64,000 bases of DNA, from contig NZ_FNOH01000002.1 of the NCBI RefSeq assembly GCF_900106535.1, positions 310,001 through 374,000 on the forward strand, in the 5' to 3' direction. The notes below the pieces were generated by a model, which was not told the DNA's origin, ran no database searches, and saw only the letters and a list, made by a program, of their open reading frames with translations. Shown piece after piece: positions 53,621 to 63,098 of the stretch. The stretch is from Myxococcus xanthus (GTDB lineage: Bacteria > Myxococcota > Myxococcia > Myxococcales > Myxococcaceae). Within the stretch, counting starts at the first letter, position 1. Each line of letters starts with the position of its first letter. Position numbers and translations under genes: made by a program.

Positions 53621-56600
53621 ATGGACACTCCCTTCATACAGACGCAGGACGGCGGCGCGGCGGGCGACCCCTTCGCCCAGGTGGTTGACGAACTTCGGGC
53701 GGGGCAGCGCGTCCGGACGCAAGGGCTCAAGGGGGCGGCGCGCGGACATGTGCTCGCCCGCCTGCATGGCGCGCTGAGAGCGCCGCTGGTCTGCGTGGCG
53801 GTGGACGAGGAGGCCGCCGACGCGCTCGCCGCCGACCTGTCCTTCTTCCTGGGCGGCCAGGGCAGCCTGCTGGCGCCGCGCGTGCTGCGGCTGCCCGCGG
53901 ACGAGGTGCTGCCCTACGACGAGGTGTCTCCCGACGCGGCGGCCGTCACGGAGCGGCTGGGCGCCCTCTTCCATCTGGGGCAGGGCACGCGCTTCCCCGC
54001 GCTGGTGCTGTCGGTGCGCGCGCTGCACCGCAAGGTGCTGCCGCTGGCGGTGATGCGCGCGCTGGCCGCGCGGGTGGCCGTGGGGCAGGACTTCGACCGG
54101 GACTCGCTGGCGCGCCGGCTGGTGCGCATGGGCTACCAGAACAGCCCCTTGGTGGAGGACGTGGGCACGTTCAGCGTGCGCGGTGACCTGCTGGACGTCT
54201 TCAGCCCCCTCTACGACAAGCCCGTCCGCCTGGAGTTCTTCGGCGACACCATCGAGTCCATCCGCGCCTTCGACCCGCAGTCCCAGCGCACGGTGGACGC
54301 GCTGAAGGAAGTGGACCTGGTCCCCGCGCGCGAGGTGCTGCTCACCGACGAGACGCGCCCGCGCGCCGAGTCCGCCGCCCGCGCGGTGGCCGACCGCATC
54401 AACCTGCCCACCATCAAGCTGCGCGAGCAGTTGGACGCCCTGCGCGAAGGCCTGCCCGGCTTCGGGATGGAGGGCCTGCTGCCCGGCTTCTTCGAGGACG
54501 GGCTGTCCACGGTGTTCGACTTCCTGCGCGACTGGAGCCCCGAGGCGCCCGTCATCTACCTGGACGACCCGCTGGGCCAGGACCGCGCGGCGGACACGCT
54601 GTGGGAGGAGTTGGAGCGCTCACACGGCGCGGCCGAGGCCCGGCAGGAGCTCATCTGTCCGCCGCTGGAGCACTTCCTCTCCCGTGAGGACGTGAACCAG
54701 CGGATGCAGTCCTTCCGCGTGCTGGAGGGCGGTGGTCTGTCGCTGGCGCAGACGGAGCGCCCGCCGGTGCACTTCAGCTTCGGCGGCACCCAGGACCTGC
54801 GCGAGGCCATCCTGGCGCACCACGGTGAAGAAGGCGCGCTGTCCCCGTTGGTGGAGCGGCTGGAGCGCTGGCGCGAGCTGCGCGTGGCCTGCGTGGTGGC
54901 GTGCGGCACGCTGAGCCAGGCGGACCGGCTGAAGCGGCTGCTAATGGACCGCAACGTGATGGTGAAGGTCCACACGGAGCCGCTGGAAGACGCTGTGGCG
55001 CTGTACGAGCCGTCCATCCGCGCGCACCTCTTCACGGGCGAGGTGAGCCACGGCTTCGTGGATGGTCCTGGCGGGCTCGCGGTCCTGGCGGACGAGGAGA
55101 TTTTCGGCGCGCGCGCGCGCCGGCGTCCCAAGCGCAGCAAGAAGCTGGACGCGTTCGGCTCCGGCTTCGGGGACCTGAAGGAAGGCGACCTCATCGTCCA
55201 TACCGACTTCGGTATCGGCCGTTATGCGGGCCTGACGAAGATGGAGGTCAACGGCGTGCCCGGGGACTTCCTCGTCCTGGAGTACGCGGGCCGGGACAAA
55301 ATCTACCTGCCGGTGGGCCGCATGCGGCTCATCCAGAAGTTCTCCGGCGGCGACCCCACGCAGGTGCAGCTGGACAAGCTGGGCACCACGAGCTGGGAGA
55401 AGACGAAGAAGCGCGTCAAGGAGCAGCTGCTCAAGATGGCGGCGGAGCTCCTCCAGATTGCCGCCGCGCGCAAGGCGCACCCCGGCCATGCCTTCAGCGC
55501 GCCGGACCGGTACTTCGCCCAGTTCGAAGCGGACTTCGAGTTCGAGGAGACTCCGGACCAGGCCAAGGCGATTGAAGACGTGCTGGCGGACATGCAGAAG
55601 CCAGAGCCCATGGACCGGCTCGTCTGCGGCGACGTCGGCTACGGCAAGACGGAGGTGGCCATGCGGGCCGCCTTCAAGGCCGCGCTGGACCGCAAGCAGG
55701 TGGCGGTGCTGGTGCCCACCACGGTGCTGGCGCAGCAGCACTTCCTTTCCTTCAAGAAGCGCTTCGCGGACTACCCCGTCACGGTGGAGGTCATCTCCGG
55801 GCTGAAGAAGGCGCCGGAGGTGCGGGAAATCCTCAAGCGCGCCAAGGAGGGCAAGGTCGACATCCTCATCGGCACGCACAAGCTGCTGGGCGGCGAGGTG
55901 GCCTTCAAGGAACTGGGCCTGATGATTGTCGACGAGGAGCAGCGCTTCGGCGTGAAGCAGAAGGAGTCGCTGAAGAAGTGGCGCTCCCAGATTGACGTGC
56001 TCACGCTGACGGCCACGCCCATTCCCCGCACGCTGCACATGAGCATGTCGGGCGTGCGCGACATGAGCATCATCGCCACGCCGCCGCAGGACCGCCGGGC
56101 CATCCGCACCTTCGTGATGAAGTACGAGGACACGGTGGTGAAGGAGGCGATTGAGCGCGAGGTGGCGCGCGGCGGACAGGTGTTCTTCGTCCACAACCGC
56201 GTGGAGTCGCTGCCCTCCATCGAGACGCAGCTGCGCGCGCTGGTTCCCCAGGTCAGCATCGGCGTGGCGCACGGGCAGATGGGCGAAGGGCAGCTGGAGA
56301 AGGTGATGCTCGCCTTCACGGAGAAGAAGTACCAGGTGCTGCTGTGCACCAGCATCATCGAGAGCGGCATCGACATCTCCAGCGCCAACACGATGATTGT
56401 GAACCGGGCGGACCAGTTCGGCCTGGCGCAGCTCTACCAGCTCCGTGGCCGAGTGGGCCGGTCCAAGGAGCGCGCGTATGCGTACCTGCTGGTGCCGTCA
56501 CGGCGCGCGGTAACGAAGGACGCGCAGCGGCGCCTGGAGGTGCTCCAGAACTTCACCGAGCTGGGCGCGGGCTTCTCCATCGCCAGCCATGACCTGGAGA

Positions 56601-57187
56601 TTCGCGGCGCGGGCAACCTGCTGGGCGACAAGCAGTCGGGCGCCATCGCAGAGATTGGCTTCGACATGTACGCGCAGCTCCTGGAGGAAGCCGTCGCGGA
56701 GATGCAGGGCCAGCCGCCCAAGGTGCAAATCGAACCCGACGTCACGCTGCCCATGCCGGCGCTCATCCCGGACGACTACGTCAGCGACGTCCACCAGCGG
56801 CTCGTCTTCTACAAGCGCTTCAGCCAGGCCAGCCACCCGGACGAAGTCACGGACCTGCGCGCCGAGCTGGTGGACCGGTACGGCGAAGCCCCGGACGAGG
56901 TGGACCACCTGTCCGAGCTGACGCTGCTGAAAATCGACATGCGCGACCTGCGCCTACGCGGGCTGGAGGTGGGCACCACCCGGCTGGTGGTCACGCTGGG
57001 CGCGGACGCGCTGCTGGATGGCCCCAAGGTGGCGGGGCTGGTGCAGCGCTCCAAGGGCGTCTACCGCCTCACCCCGGACATGAAGCTCATCGCCCGCGCG
57101 CCACAGGGCGCCAGTGGCCAGGACCTCATCTCCGAGGCCAAGAAGGTGCTGAGGGATTTGAGCCACTGCGCACTGCCGCAGGCGTAG
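53621..57187 (+). CDS. mfd: Transcription-repair coupling factor Mfd
   Basis: 1188 residues, slightly longer than the usual 1150. It displaces stalled RNA polymerase and recruits UvrA. The N-terminal UvrB-like module covers about 1-480. The CarD-like RNA-polymerase-interaction domain starts near 517 (LKEGDLIVHTDFGIGRYAGL). Helicase motif I GDVGYGKTEVAM is at about 670, motif II DEEQRFGV at about 771, then TLTATPIPRTL and QLRGRVGRSKERAYAYL. The TRCF domain closes the protein. The start ATG follows CAGGGTCC. It converges on argE with a terminator-like hairpin between. Confidence 0.97.
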   Translation: MDTPFIQTQDGGAAGDPFAQVVDELRAGQRVRTQGLKGAARGHVLARLHGALRAPLVCVAVDEEAADALAADLSFFLGGQGSLLAPRVLRLPADEVLPYDEVSPDAAAVTERLGALFHLGQGTRFPALVLSVRALHRKVLPLAVMRALAARVAVGQDFDRDSLARRLVRMGYQNSPLVEDVGTFSVRGDLLDVFSPLYDKPVRLEFFGDTIESIRAFDPQSQRTVDALKEVDLVPAREVLLTDETRPRAESAARAVADRINLPTIKLREQLDALREGLPGFGMEGLLPGFFEDGLSTVFDFLRDWSPEAPVIYLDDPLGQDRAADTLWEELERSHGAAEARQELICPPLEHFLSREDVNQRMQSFRVLEGGGLSLAQTERPPVHFSFGGTQDLREAILAHHGEEGALSPLVERLERWRELRVACVVACGTLSQADRLKRLLMDRNVMVKVHTEPLEDAVALYEPSIRAHLFTGEVSHGFVDGPGGLAVLADEEIFGARARRRPKRSKKLDAFGSGFGDLKEGDLIVHTDFGIGRYAGLTKMEVNGVPGDFLVLEYAGRDKIYLPVGRMRLIQKFSGGDPTQVQLDKLGTTSWEKTKKRVKEQLLKMAAELLQIAAARKAHPGHAFSAPDRYFAQFEADFEFEETPDQAKAIEDVLADMQKPEPMDRLVCGDVGYGKTEVAMRAAFKAALDRKQVAVLVPTTVLAQQHFLSFKKRFADYPVTVEVISGLKKAPEVREILKRAKEGKVDILIGTHKLLGGEVAFKELGLMIVDEEQRFGVKQKESLKKWRSQIDVLTLTATPIPRTLHMSMSGVRDMSIIATPPQDRRAIRTFVMKYEDTVVKEAIEREVARGGQVFFVHNRVESLPSIETQLRALVPQVSIGVAHGQMGEGQLEKVMLAFTEKKYQVLLCTSIIESGIDISSANTMIVNRADQFGLAQLYQLRGRVGRSKERAYAYLLVPSRRAVTKDAQRRLEVLQNFTELGAGFSIASHDLEIRGAGNLLGDKQSGAIAEIGFDMYAQLLEEAVAEMQGQPPKVQIEPDVTLPMPALIPDDYVSDVHQRLVFYKRFSQASHPDEVTDLRAELVDRYGEAPDEVDHLSELTLLKIDMRDLRLRGLEVGTTRLVVTLGADALLDGPKVAGLVQRSKGVYRLTPDMKLIARAPQGASGQDLISEAKKVLRDLSHCALPQA

Positions 57188-57194
57188 ACGCGGA

Positions 57195-57220
57195 CCTCGG
57201 CGGCCGTTCCGCCGCCGAGG
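57195..57220. terminator. Perfect 10-bp hairpin between convergent mfd and argE
   Basis: CCTCGGCGGC (57195-57204) pairs perfectly with GCCGCCGAGG (57211-57220), loop of six. It lies eight bases after the mfd stop and ahead of the argE end, consistent with a bidirectional terminator. No T-tract. Confidence 0.65.
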
Positions 57221-57254
57221 CCGTGCGCTTCCGCCCAAGCGCAGTCACTCAGGC

Positions 57255-58397
57255 TCAGCGCCCGCCGCAGAAGTGGGCCACGGCGCGAGCCAGGACGGCC
57301 TCGCAGCGCACCAGGTCTTCCACGGGCACGTATTCGCCCGTCTGGTGCGCCACGCGGATGTCGCCGGGGCCGAACACCACCGCCTCCGCGCCCAGCTCCG
57401 TCATCTGCGGCGCCTCCGTCCCGAAGGACACCGTCTCCGGCGCGTTGCCACTGGCCTCCGCAAGGAAGCGCACCACCTCCGCGTCCGCCCGGGTATTCAC
57501 ACCCCGGTCCGTGCGCACCACGCGAATCTGCGCCTCGAAGGCGGGCTCGTCACGCACCAGCTCCTGGCGGATGGTCTCCAGCAACTGAGACACGCGCTCC
57601 GGCGGCTGCCCGGGAATGGGCCGCCACTCCACGACGAAGCGGCAGGCGCCGGGGATGACGTTCTTCGCCTTGCCGCCCTGGATGACGCCCACGTTCACGG
57701 TGGTGAAGGGCGGCTGGAAGCCCTCGTCGAGGTCCTCGCGCAGCACCGTCAGCGCCAGGTGCTCCAGGCGCTGGAGGAAGCGGCCCGCGCGGAAGATGGC
57801 CGACGCGCCCGAGTCCGGGTACGCGCTGTGCCCTTCCTTCCCCCGCACCTCCACCTCCGCCAGGCAGTAGCCCTTGTTGGCGCGCACCGGAATGAGGCGC
57901 GTGGGCTCGCCGACAATCGCGTGCCGCGCGCGGCCCAGTCCCGCCTCCACCAGCTTCTTCGCGCCCGTCAGGCCGACTTCCTCGTCCGCGGTGAGGACCA
58001 CCATCAGCGGGGCCTTCAACTGCTCGGCGTTCAACGCCGCGTGCAGCGCGCAGGCGATGAAGCCCTTCGTGTCACACGCGCCGCGCGCGTAGAGCCGCCC
58101 GTCCTTCTCCGTCAGCCGCAGCGCGTCCGTCCAGGCCGCGTCGTACGGCACGCAGTCGGAGTGCCCCACCAGGGCCAGCGCGGCGCGGCCGGAGCCGGAA
58201 CCGCCCTTCACCGCGACGAGGTTCACCTTCTCCACGCCCGCGTCGTCCAGGAACTTCTGGCGCTCCGCGCTGAAGCCCGCGGCCTCCAGGCGCGCCTGCG
58301 CGTAGTCGATGAGCGGAACGTTGGGGCGGAAGGACGTGGTGTCCATCGCCACCAACTCCGTCAGGGTGGCCCGCAGCGCGGGCAGCGTGTCACTCAT
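57255..58397 (-). CDS. argE: Acetylornithine deacetylase ArgE (M20 family)
   Basis: 380 residues. It removes acetate from N-acetylornithine in arginine synthesis. Two-metal M20 residues are visible: H79 and D81 in GHSDCVPYD, D109 in GACDTKGF, E139-E140 in TADEEVGLTG, and E-G-H-S-A-Y-P in the dimerisation domain. GGAGGT at 58405-58410 precedes ATG 58397 by seven bases and fixes the start (the frame is open to 58433). Other M20 deacylases are possible, but the TTSFRPNVPLIDYA N-terminus and GGKAKNVIPGAC fit ArgE. Confidence 0.88.
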   Translation of the reverse strand: MSDTLPALRATLTELVAMDTTSFRPNVPLIDYAQARLEAAGFSAERQKFLDDAGVEKVNLVAVKGGSGSGRAALALVGHSDCVPYDAAWTDALRLTEKDGRLYARGACDTKGFIACALHAALNAEQLKAPLMVVLTADEEVGLTGAKKLVEAGLGRARHAIVGEPTRLIPVRANKGYCLAEVEVRGKEGHSAYPDSGASAIFRAGRFLQRLEHLALTVLREDLDEGFQPPFTTVNVGVIQGGKAKNVIPGACRFVVEWRPIPGQPPERVSQLLETIRQELVRDEPAFEAQIRVVRTDRGVNTRADAEVVRFLAEASGNAPETVSFGTEAPQMTELGAEAVVFGPGDIRVAHQTGEYVPVEDLVRCEAVLARAVAHFCGGR

Positions 58398-58404
58398 GGG
58401 TAAG

Positions 58405-58410
58405 ACCTCC
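58405..58410 (-). promoter_or_regulatory. Shine-Dalgarno setting the argE start
   Basis: GGAGGT on the reverse strand, seven bases before ATG 58397. Confidence 0.65.
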
Positions 58411-58471
58411 AGGGACGGGTCATGCCACGGCACGCCAGCCCCCGGAAGGCCCTTCCCTCCCCCATGTCTAC

Positions 58472-60004
58472 TCAGCGAACGGACGCCACCTGGGGCGCGG
58501 CCTCCTCCAACGGAGACAGCGAGTTATCCCCCGCCCCAGGCCGTCCCAGGCCCTTGTGCACCGCGGGCGCCGCCGCGTTCACCGCCCCCACGTAGAAGAC
58601 ACCGTGGTAGCCGTCATCGTTCGTTCCGCCCCACGTGTGCACGAAGAAGCGGTCGCCGTTGTCCCGCCCCTTCGCGTCACGCACGCCGCAATCCAGCCGG
58701 TCCTTCACGCCGTTGCGGTCCACCGCGCAAATCCACGCCGACCCGCTGTTGTACGCCATGTCCAGCGCCACCACGCTGTCGAGCTCGTCCTTCAGCACCA
58801 GCCCCATCGGCCGGAAGGACTTGTCCCACGGCAGGCCCTTCTTCGTGCGCGAGTGGATGTTGCCCGACAGGACGATGTGGAAGCGCCCCGGGCCCGACTC
58901 CACATGGTGCCGAACCGTCGCCGCCATCGCAGTCTCCCTCGCCTGCCCCTGCATCGTCGGGTGGTCGAAGACGAACACATCCACGTCCAGCCCGCGCGAG
59001 CGCAGCTGGCGCAACTGCTCCAGCATGTTTGCCACCGCCTCGCTGCTGCGGCCGTCCGGGTACGGGCTGCGCCAGAACGGCGCCTCCATCAACTTCAGCC
59101 AGTCATCCTCCGCCCCCGCGCTCTCCAGGAACGCCCCCACGCGCGTCTGGCTCTCCAGCGGCAGCTCCAGCCCCACCGTCACCGGCATGCCGGCCACCGC
59201 CACCTGGCACGACGCCTGCGCCACGAAACGCGGCACTTCCTGCGTGCCGTGCATCTCCCCCAGCAGCAACGTGCCACCTGGCTTCACCTGCTTGCCCAGC
59301 CCCAGGATGGGCAGGCCACATTCAAAGGCCATGGCCTCCGCGCCCGCGTTCGCACTGGGCGTCGTCGCCACCTGCACCGGCTTGGGCGCGTTCTCTTCCT
59401 TCATCAGCTTGGGCGCGATGGAGCGGAACACCCGCCACTCCATGACCAGGTCCCGCGAGCCCTGACCCGAACCCGCGTAGAAGGAGTTCTCTCCCCGCGG
59501 CGCGGCGATGCGGGCCTCCCAGTCCTCCGCGCTGAGGATGGGGTCGGAAGAGACAGCACCCGAGCCCGCGTTGACGTCTTTAACGCGGTCCCCGTGGCCC
59601 AGCCGTCCTCCCACGACACGGCTGGATCCCCAATCAATCTCACGGCCCGGAGGACTCAGCGCGGTACTGGCGCTCTTGGTGATGCGGATGATCCACAGCT
59701 TGCTCTTCGTCGGCGTCTCGCGCTTTCCCAGCACCATGTACCGGTGCCAGAAGCTCGAAATCTTCGAACCGCCGAACTCCTGGCGCCAGTCCGTCTCCAG
59801 CACCAGGCTCCCCTTGTCCTCCTTGAAGGGCAGCTTGTTCTCCGTGAAGAACTGCCGCACCTCGGGCCAGACTTCTTCCAGGGGCCGCTCGTAGATGGCC
59901 TCGCCATCCGGGATGAACAAGTCACTGAAGGTGCTTCCCTGCCGGGCCGCGCAGCCCACCTGGAAGCACATCAACGTCACCACCGCGAACCACTTCGCGC
60001 GCAT
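58472..60004 (-). CDS. Lipoprotein with BamC-like N-domain and ChaN/Tiki-like C-domain, copy 1
   Basis: 510 residues. The signal ends in the lipobox FQVGC (Cys 18). Residues about 25-130 (SDLFIPDGEAIYERPLEEVW, then SLVLETDWRQEF) resemble BamC/NlpB-type modules. The C-terminal 280 residues hold LLLGEMHGTQEVPRF, GLELPLESQTRV, FDHP and SGNIHSRTKKGLP, the acidic/His pattern of ChaN/Tiki-like hydrolase folds. GGAGGGG precedes ATG 60004. It is a close paralogue of 61534-63021, and the two share a 42-base identical run (58575-58616 and 61634-61675). It is probably anchored in the outer membrane; substrate unknown. Confidence 0.75.
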   Translation of the reverse strand: MRAKWFAVVTLMCFQVGCAARQGSTFSDLFIPDGEAIYERPLEEVWPEVRQFFTENKLPFKEDKGSLVLETDWRQEFGGSKISSFWHRYMVLGKRETPTKSKLWIIRITKSASTALSPPGREIDWGSSRVVGGRLGHGDRVKDVNAGSGAVSSDPILSAEDWEARIAAPRGENSFYAGSGQGSRDLVMEWRVFRSIAPKLMKEENAPKPVQVATTPSANAGAEAMAFECGLPILGLGKQVKPGGTLLLGEMHGTQEVPRFVAQASCQVAVAGMPVTVGLELPLESQTRVGAFLESAGAEDDWLKLMEAPFWRSPYPDGRSSEAVANMLEQLRQLRSRGLDVDVFVFDHPTMQGQARETAMAATVRHHVESGPGRFHIVLSGNIHSRTKKGLPWDKSFRPMGLVLKDELDSVVALDMAYNSGSAWICAVDRNGVKDRLDCGVRDAKGRDNGDRFFVHTWGGTNDDGYHGVFYVGAVNAAAPAVHKGLGRPGAGDNSLSPLEEAAPQVASVR

Positions 60005-60077
60005 CGGCCCCTCCGGGAATGAACTCCCGGGGGTGAACGCGCCGCGCCCCAATGCCATATCGGAGGAGAACTGCCGC

Positions 60078-61466
60078 TCAGGCGTACAGCGCGCGAGACA
60101 ACACCTGGAACGCGCGGCCACTCTCCTCCGCGAGCGCATGCCTGCCCTCACGGACGACCTCGCGTCCGCCCACCACCACATCGCGCACCGCCGCCTTCTC
60201 CGCGCCCAGCACGATGGCGGGCAGCAGCGATGCCGGCAAAGCGCCCACGAGCGACGGATGGTGCAGGTCCACCGTGAAGAAGTCCGCGGGCGCGCCCGCC
60301 TCCAGGGCGCCAGTGGCGAGCCCCAGACTCCGCGCGCCGTCCACGGTGGCCATGTCCAGCAGCCGCGCCGCCAGCCCATCCATGGCGCCCCCGCCCGGGT
60401 CCAGCACGGCGCGCCGCAGCCGAGACAGCCGCAGGTGCCCTTCCAGCTGTCGCGCCTCATCCAGCAGGTCCACCGTGGCCTGGCTGTCCGAGCCCAGGCT
60501 GATGCGCGCGCCCGCCGTCACCAGCGCATCCGCGGGGACGATGCCGTCGCCCAGGTTCCGCTCCGTGGAAGGACACGCGCACACCGTGGCCTCGGCCCGG
60601 CCCAACAGCGACACCTCCTCGTCCGTCAGGTGCACCCCGTGGACCGCCGTGAAGCCGGGCCCCAGCAGGCCCAGGTCCGCCAGCAACTCCACCGGCCTGC
60701 GGCCATGCTCCGCCAGACAGGCTTCGATTTCCTTCGGCTGCTCCGCCACGTGCATGTGGACGGGCAGGCTCCGCACGGACGCACTCGCGAGCGCCGCCAG
60801 CCACTCCCGAGGCACCGCGCGCACGCTGTGCGGCGCGAGCCCCACGCTGACCGCCGCGTCGGCGCGCACCTCGCGGGCCAGCGCCTCAACCGAACCCAGG
60901 AACGTCTCCACGTCCGGGTCGATGAAGCGGCGCTGCCGCGGATTCGCCGCCACGCCGAAGCCCGCACGGGCGTACCCCACGCGCAGCAGGCAGATGCGCA
61001 ACCCCACATCCCGCGCGGCGCGAATCACCGCGTGCGCCAACGTGTTGCGGTCCGCGTACGGCGTGCCGTCGGACTGGTGGTGGACGTAGTGGAACTCCCC
61101 CACGGTGGTGATGCCCGCGAGCGCCATCTCCACGAAGGCCTGCCGCGAGGCGACGTAGAGGTCCTCCGGGCTCAGCGACTCGGCAGCGCGGTACATCGCC
61201 TCGCGCCAACTCCAGAAGTCGTCCGCCTCCCGGCCCGATGCCACGTACTCCGTACGCCCGCGGATGAGCCGCTGGAACGCGTGGGAGTGTCCGTTGACGA
61301 GCCCCGGCAGCAAGGCCCTTCCCGGCAGCGCGACGGTGCGCGCGCCCGCGGGGACGCATTCCGGGGCCAGGATGCGGCCGTCGGCGCTCACCGCGAGCCC
61401 GCGCCCTTCGTGGAACCGGCCGCCCGTGTACAGGAGCTCCGGCTGATAGACAGTGATGTCGCTCAC
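60078..61466 (-). CDS. hutF: Formimidoylglutamate deiminase HutF
   Basis: 462 residues of the amidohydrolase superfamily. HutF converts N-formimino-L-glutamate to N-formyl-L-glutamate in one histidine degradation route. The metal motif NGHSHAFQR places H60 and H62 at the zinc site. HMHVAEQPKE and LGSDSQATVDLLDE carry the later His and catalytic Asp. The N-terminal LPGLVNGHSHAFQRLIRGRTEY and ITTVGEFHYVHH match HutF. The other hut genes are not in the window. It lies between two paralogous lipoproteins on the same strand. Confidence 0.92.
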   Translation of the reverse strand: MSDITVYQPELLYTGGRFHEGRGLAVSADGRILAPECVPAGARTVALPGRALLPGLVNGHSHAFQRLIRGRTEYVASGREADDFWSWREAMYRAAESLSPEDLYVASRQAFVEMALAGITTVGEFHYVHHQSDGTPYADRNTLAHAVIRAARDVGLRICLLRVGYARAGFGVAANPRQRRFIDPDVETFLGSVEALAREVRADAAVSVGLAPHSVRAVPREWLAALASASVRSLPVHMHVAEQPKEIEACLAEHGRRPVELLADLGLLGPGFTAVHGVHLTDEEVSLLGRAEATVCACPSTERNLGDGIVPADALVTAGARISLGSDSQATVDLLDEARQLEGHLRLSRLRRAVLDPGGGAMDGLAARLLDMATVDGARSLGLATGALEAGAPADFFTVDLHHPSLVGALPASLLPAIVLGAEKAAVRDVVVGGREVVREGRHALAEESGRAFQVLSRALYA

Positions 61467-61487
61467 GCCAGCAACTTACGCCAGCGC

Positions 61488-61521
61488 CACGGGGCGCGCA
61501 GCAGCCGCGGCGCGCCCCGTG
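61488..61521 (-). terminator. Perfect 12-bp hairpin after copy 2
   Basis: CACGGGGCGCGC (61488-61499) pairs with GCGCGCCCCGTG (61510-61521), loop of ten. It lies just after the stop of the copy-2 lipoprotein and before the hutF start, so it probably ends that transcript. No T-tract. Confidence 0.65.
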
Positions 61522-61533
61522 AAATGCCAGACG

Positions 61534-63021
61534 TCAGTGGAGCGCGAGCGTCGGAGTCCGGTCTTCCGTCGGAACACCCGAGTTGTCTCCCCCACCCGGA
61601 CGTCCCAGCCCCTTGTGCACCGCCGGCGCCGACGCGTTCACCGCCCCCACGTAGAAGACACCGTGGTAGCCGTCACCATTGGTGCCCCCCCACGTGTGCA
61701 GGAAGAAGCGGTCGCCGTTGTCCCGGCCCTTCGCCTCGCGGATGCCACAGGCCAACTGGTCCTTCACGCCCTTACTGTCCACCGCGCAAATCCACGCCGA
61801 CCCGCTGTTGTACGCCATGTCCAGCGCCACCACGCTGTCGAGTTCGTCCTTCAGCACCAACCCCATGGGCTTGAACGACTTGTCCCAGGGCAGGCCCTTC
61901 TTCGTGCGCGAGTGGATGTTGCCCGACAGGATGACGTGGAAGCGCCCCGGGCCCGACTCCACCTGGTGCCGGACCGTCGCCGCCATCGCGTCCTCGCGCG
62001 CCTGCCCCTGGGCCTTCGGGTGGTCGAAGACGAACACATCCACGTCCATCCCGCGAGAGCGCAACTGACGCAGTTGCTCCAGCATGTTCGCCACCGCCTC
62101 GCTGCTGCGGCCATCCGGATACGGGCTGCGCCAGAAGGGCGCCTCCATCAGCTTCAGCCAGTCATCCTCCGTCCCCGCGCTGTCCAGGAAGGTGTCCACC
62201 CGCGTCTGGCTCTCCAGCGGCAGCTCCAGCCCCACCGTCACCGGCGTGCCGGCCACCGCCGTCTGGCAGGACGCCTGCGCGATGAAACGCGGCACTTCCT
62301 GCGTGCCGTGCATCTCCCCCAGCAGCAGCACCCCACCCGGCTTCACCTGCTTGCCCAGGCCCAGAATCGGCAGGCCGCATTCGAAGTCCATGGCCGCCGC
62401 GCTTCCCTCCGCGTCAGGCGCCATCGCCACCTTCACCGGCTTGGGCGCGTTCTCCTCCTTCATCAGCTTGGGAGAGATGGTGCGGAACACCCGCCACTCC
62501 ATGACCAGGTCCCGCGACCCCTGCCCGGACTCCGCGAAGAAGGAGTTCTCCCCCACCGGCGCATCCAGCCGATCCTCCCAATCCTCCACGGAGAGGCCCG
62601 GGGCCGCGGAGCCACCTCCCCCCTGGTCACCGATGACGCGCGCCACTCCCCAGTCCAGCTCACGGCCCGCCGGGGCCAGCGCCTTGTTGCGGCTCTTGGT
62701 GATGCGGATGATCCACAGCTTGCTCTGGGTGGGGGATTCGCGCTTGCCCATCACCATGTAGCGGTGGAAGAAGCCGGACACCTTCGAGCCACCGAACTCC
62801 TGGCGCCACTCCGTCTCCAGCACCATGCTGCCCCGGTCTTCGCGGAAGGGCAGGTTGGCCTCCGTGAAGTACTGGCGCACCTCCGGCCACATCTCCTCCA
62901 CCGGCCGCTCGTAGATGGCCTCCCCATCCGGGATGAAGAGGTCGCTATAGGTGCCAGCCTGATGGGCACAGCCCGTCATCAGGCCCGCCAACACAACCGC
63001 CGCGTAGACCACCGAGCGCAT
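61534..63021 (-). CDS. Lipoprotein with BamC-like N-domain and ChaN/Tiki-like C-domain, copy 2
   Basis: 495 residues, with the same architecture as 58472-60004: lipobox LMTGC, SDLFIPDGEAIYERPVEEMW, LLLGEMHGTQEVPRF and SGNIHSRTKKGLP. The two copies agree at most positions; the linker before LSVEDWED is shorter here. GAGGAGACGGGAC precedes ATG 63021. The arrangement as direct repeats around hutF points to a tandem duplication followed by insertion of hutF, or the reverse. Confidence 0.75.
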   Translation of the reverse strand: MRSVVYAAVVLAGLMTGCAHQAGTYSDLFIPDGEAIYERPVEEMWPEVRQYFTEANLPFREDRGSMVLETEWRQEFGGSKVSGFFHRYMVMGKRESPTQSKLWIIRITKSRNKALAPAGRELDWGVARVIGDQGGGGSAAPGLSVEDWEDRLDAPVGENSFFAESGQGSRDLVMEWRVFRTISPKLMKEENAPKPVKVAMAPDAEGSAAAMDFECGLPILGLGKQVKPGGVLLLGEMHGTQEVPRFIAQASCQTAVAGTPVTVGLELPLESQTRVDTFLDSAGTEDDWLKLMEAPFWRSPYPDGRSSEAVANMLEQLRQLRSRGMDVDVFVFDHPKAQGQAREDAMAATVRHQVESGPGRFHVILSGNIHSRTKKGLPWDKSFKPMGLVLKDELDSVVALDMAYNSGSAWICAVDSKGVKDQLACGIREAKGRDNGDRFFLHTWGGTNGDGYHGVFYVGAVNASAPAVHKGLGRPGGGDNSGVPTEDRTPTLALH

Positions 63022-63098
63022 TCGTCCCGTCTCCTCGTAGAGCCCCAGCGGAGCGTAAACGAGGACCAGGCCCCGGCATATCGACCCGGCAGGGCGGC

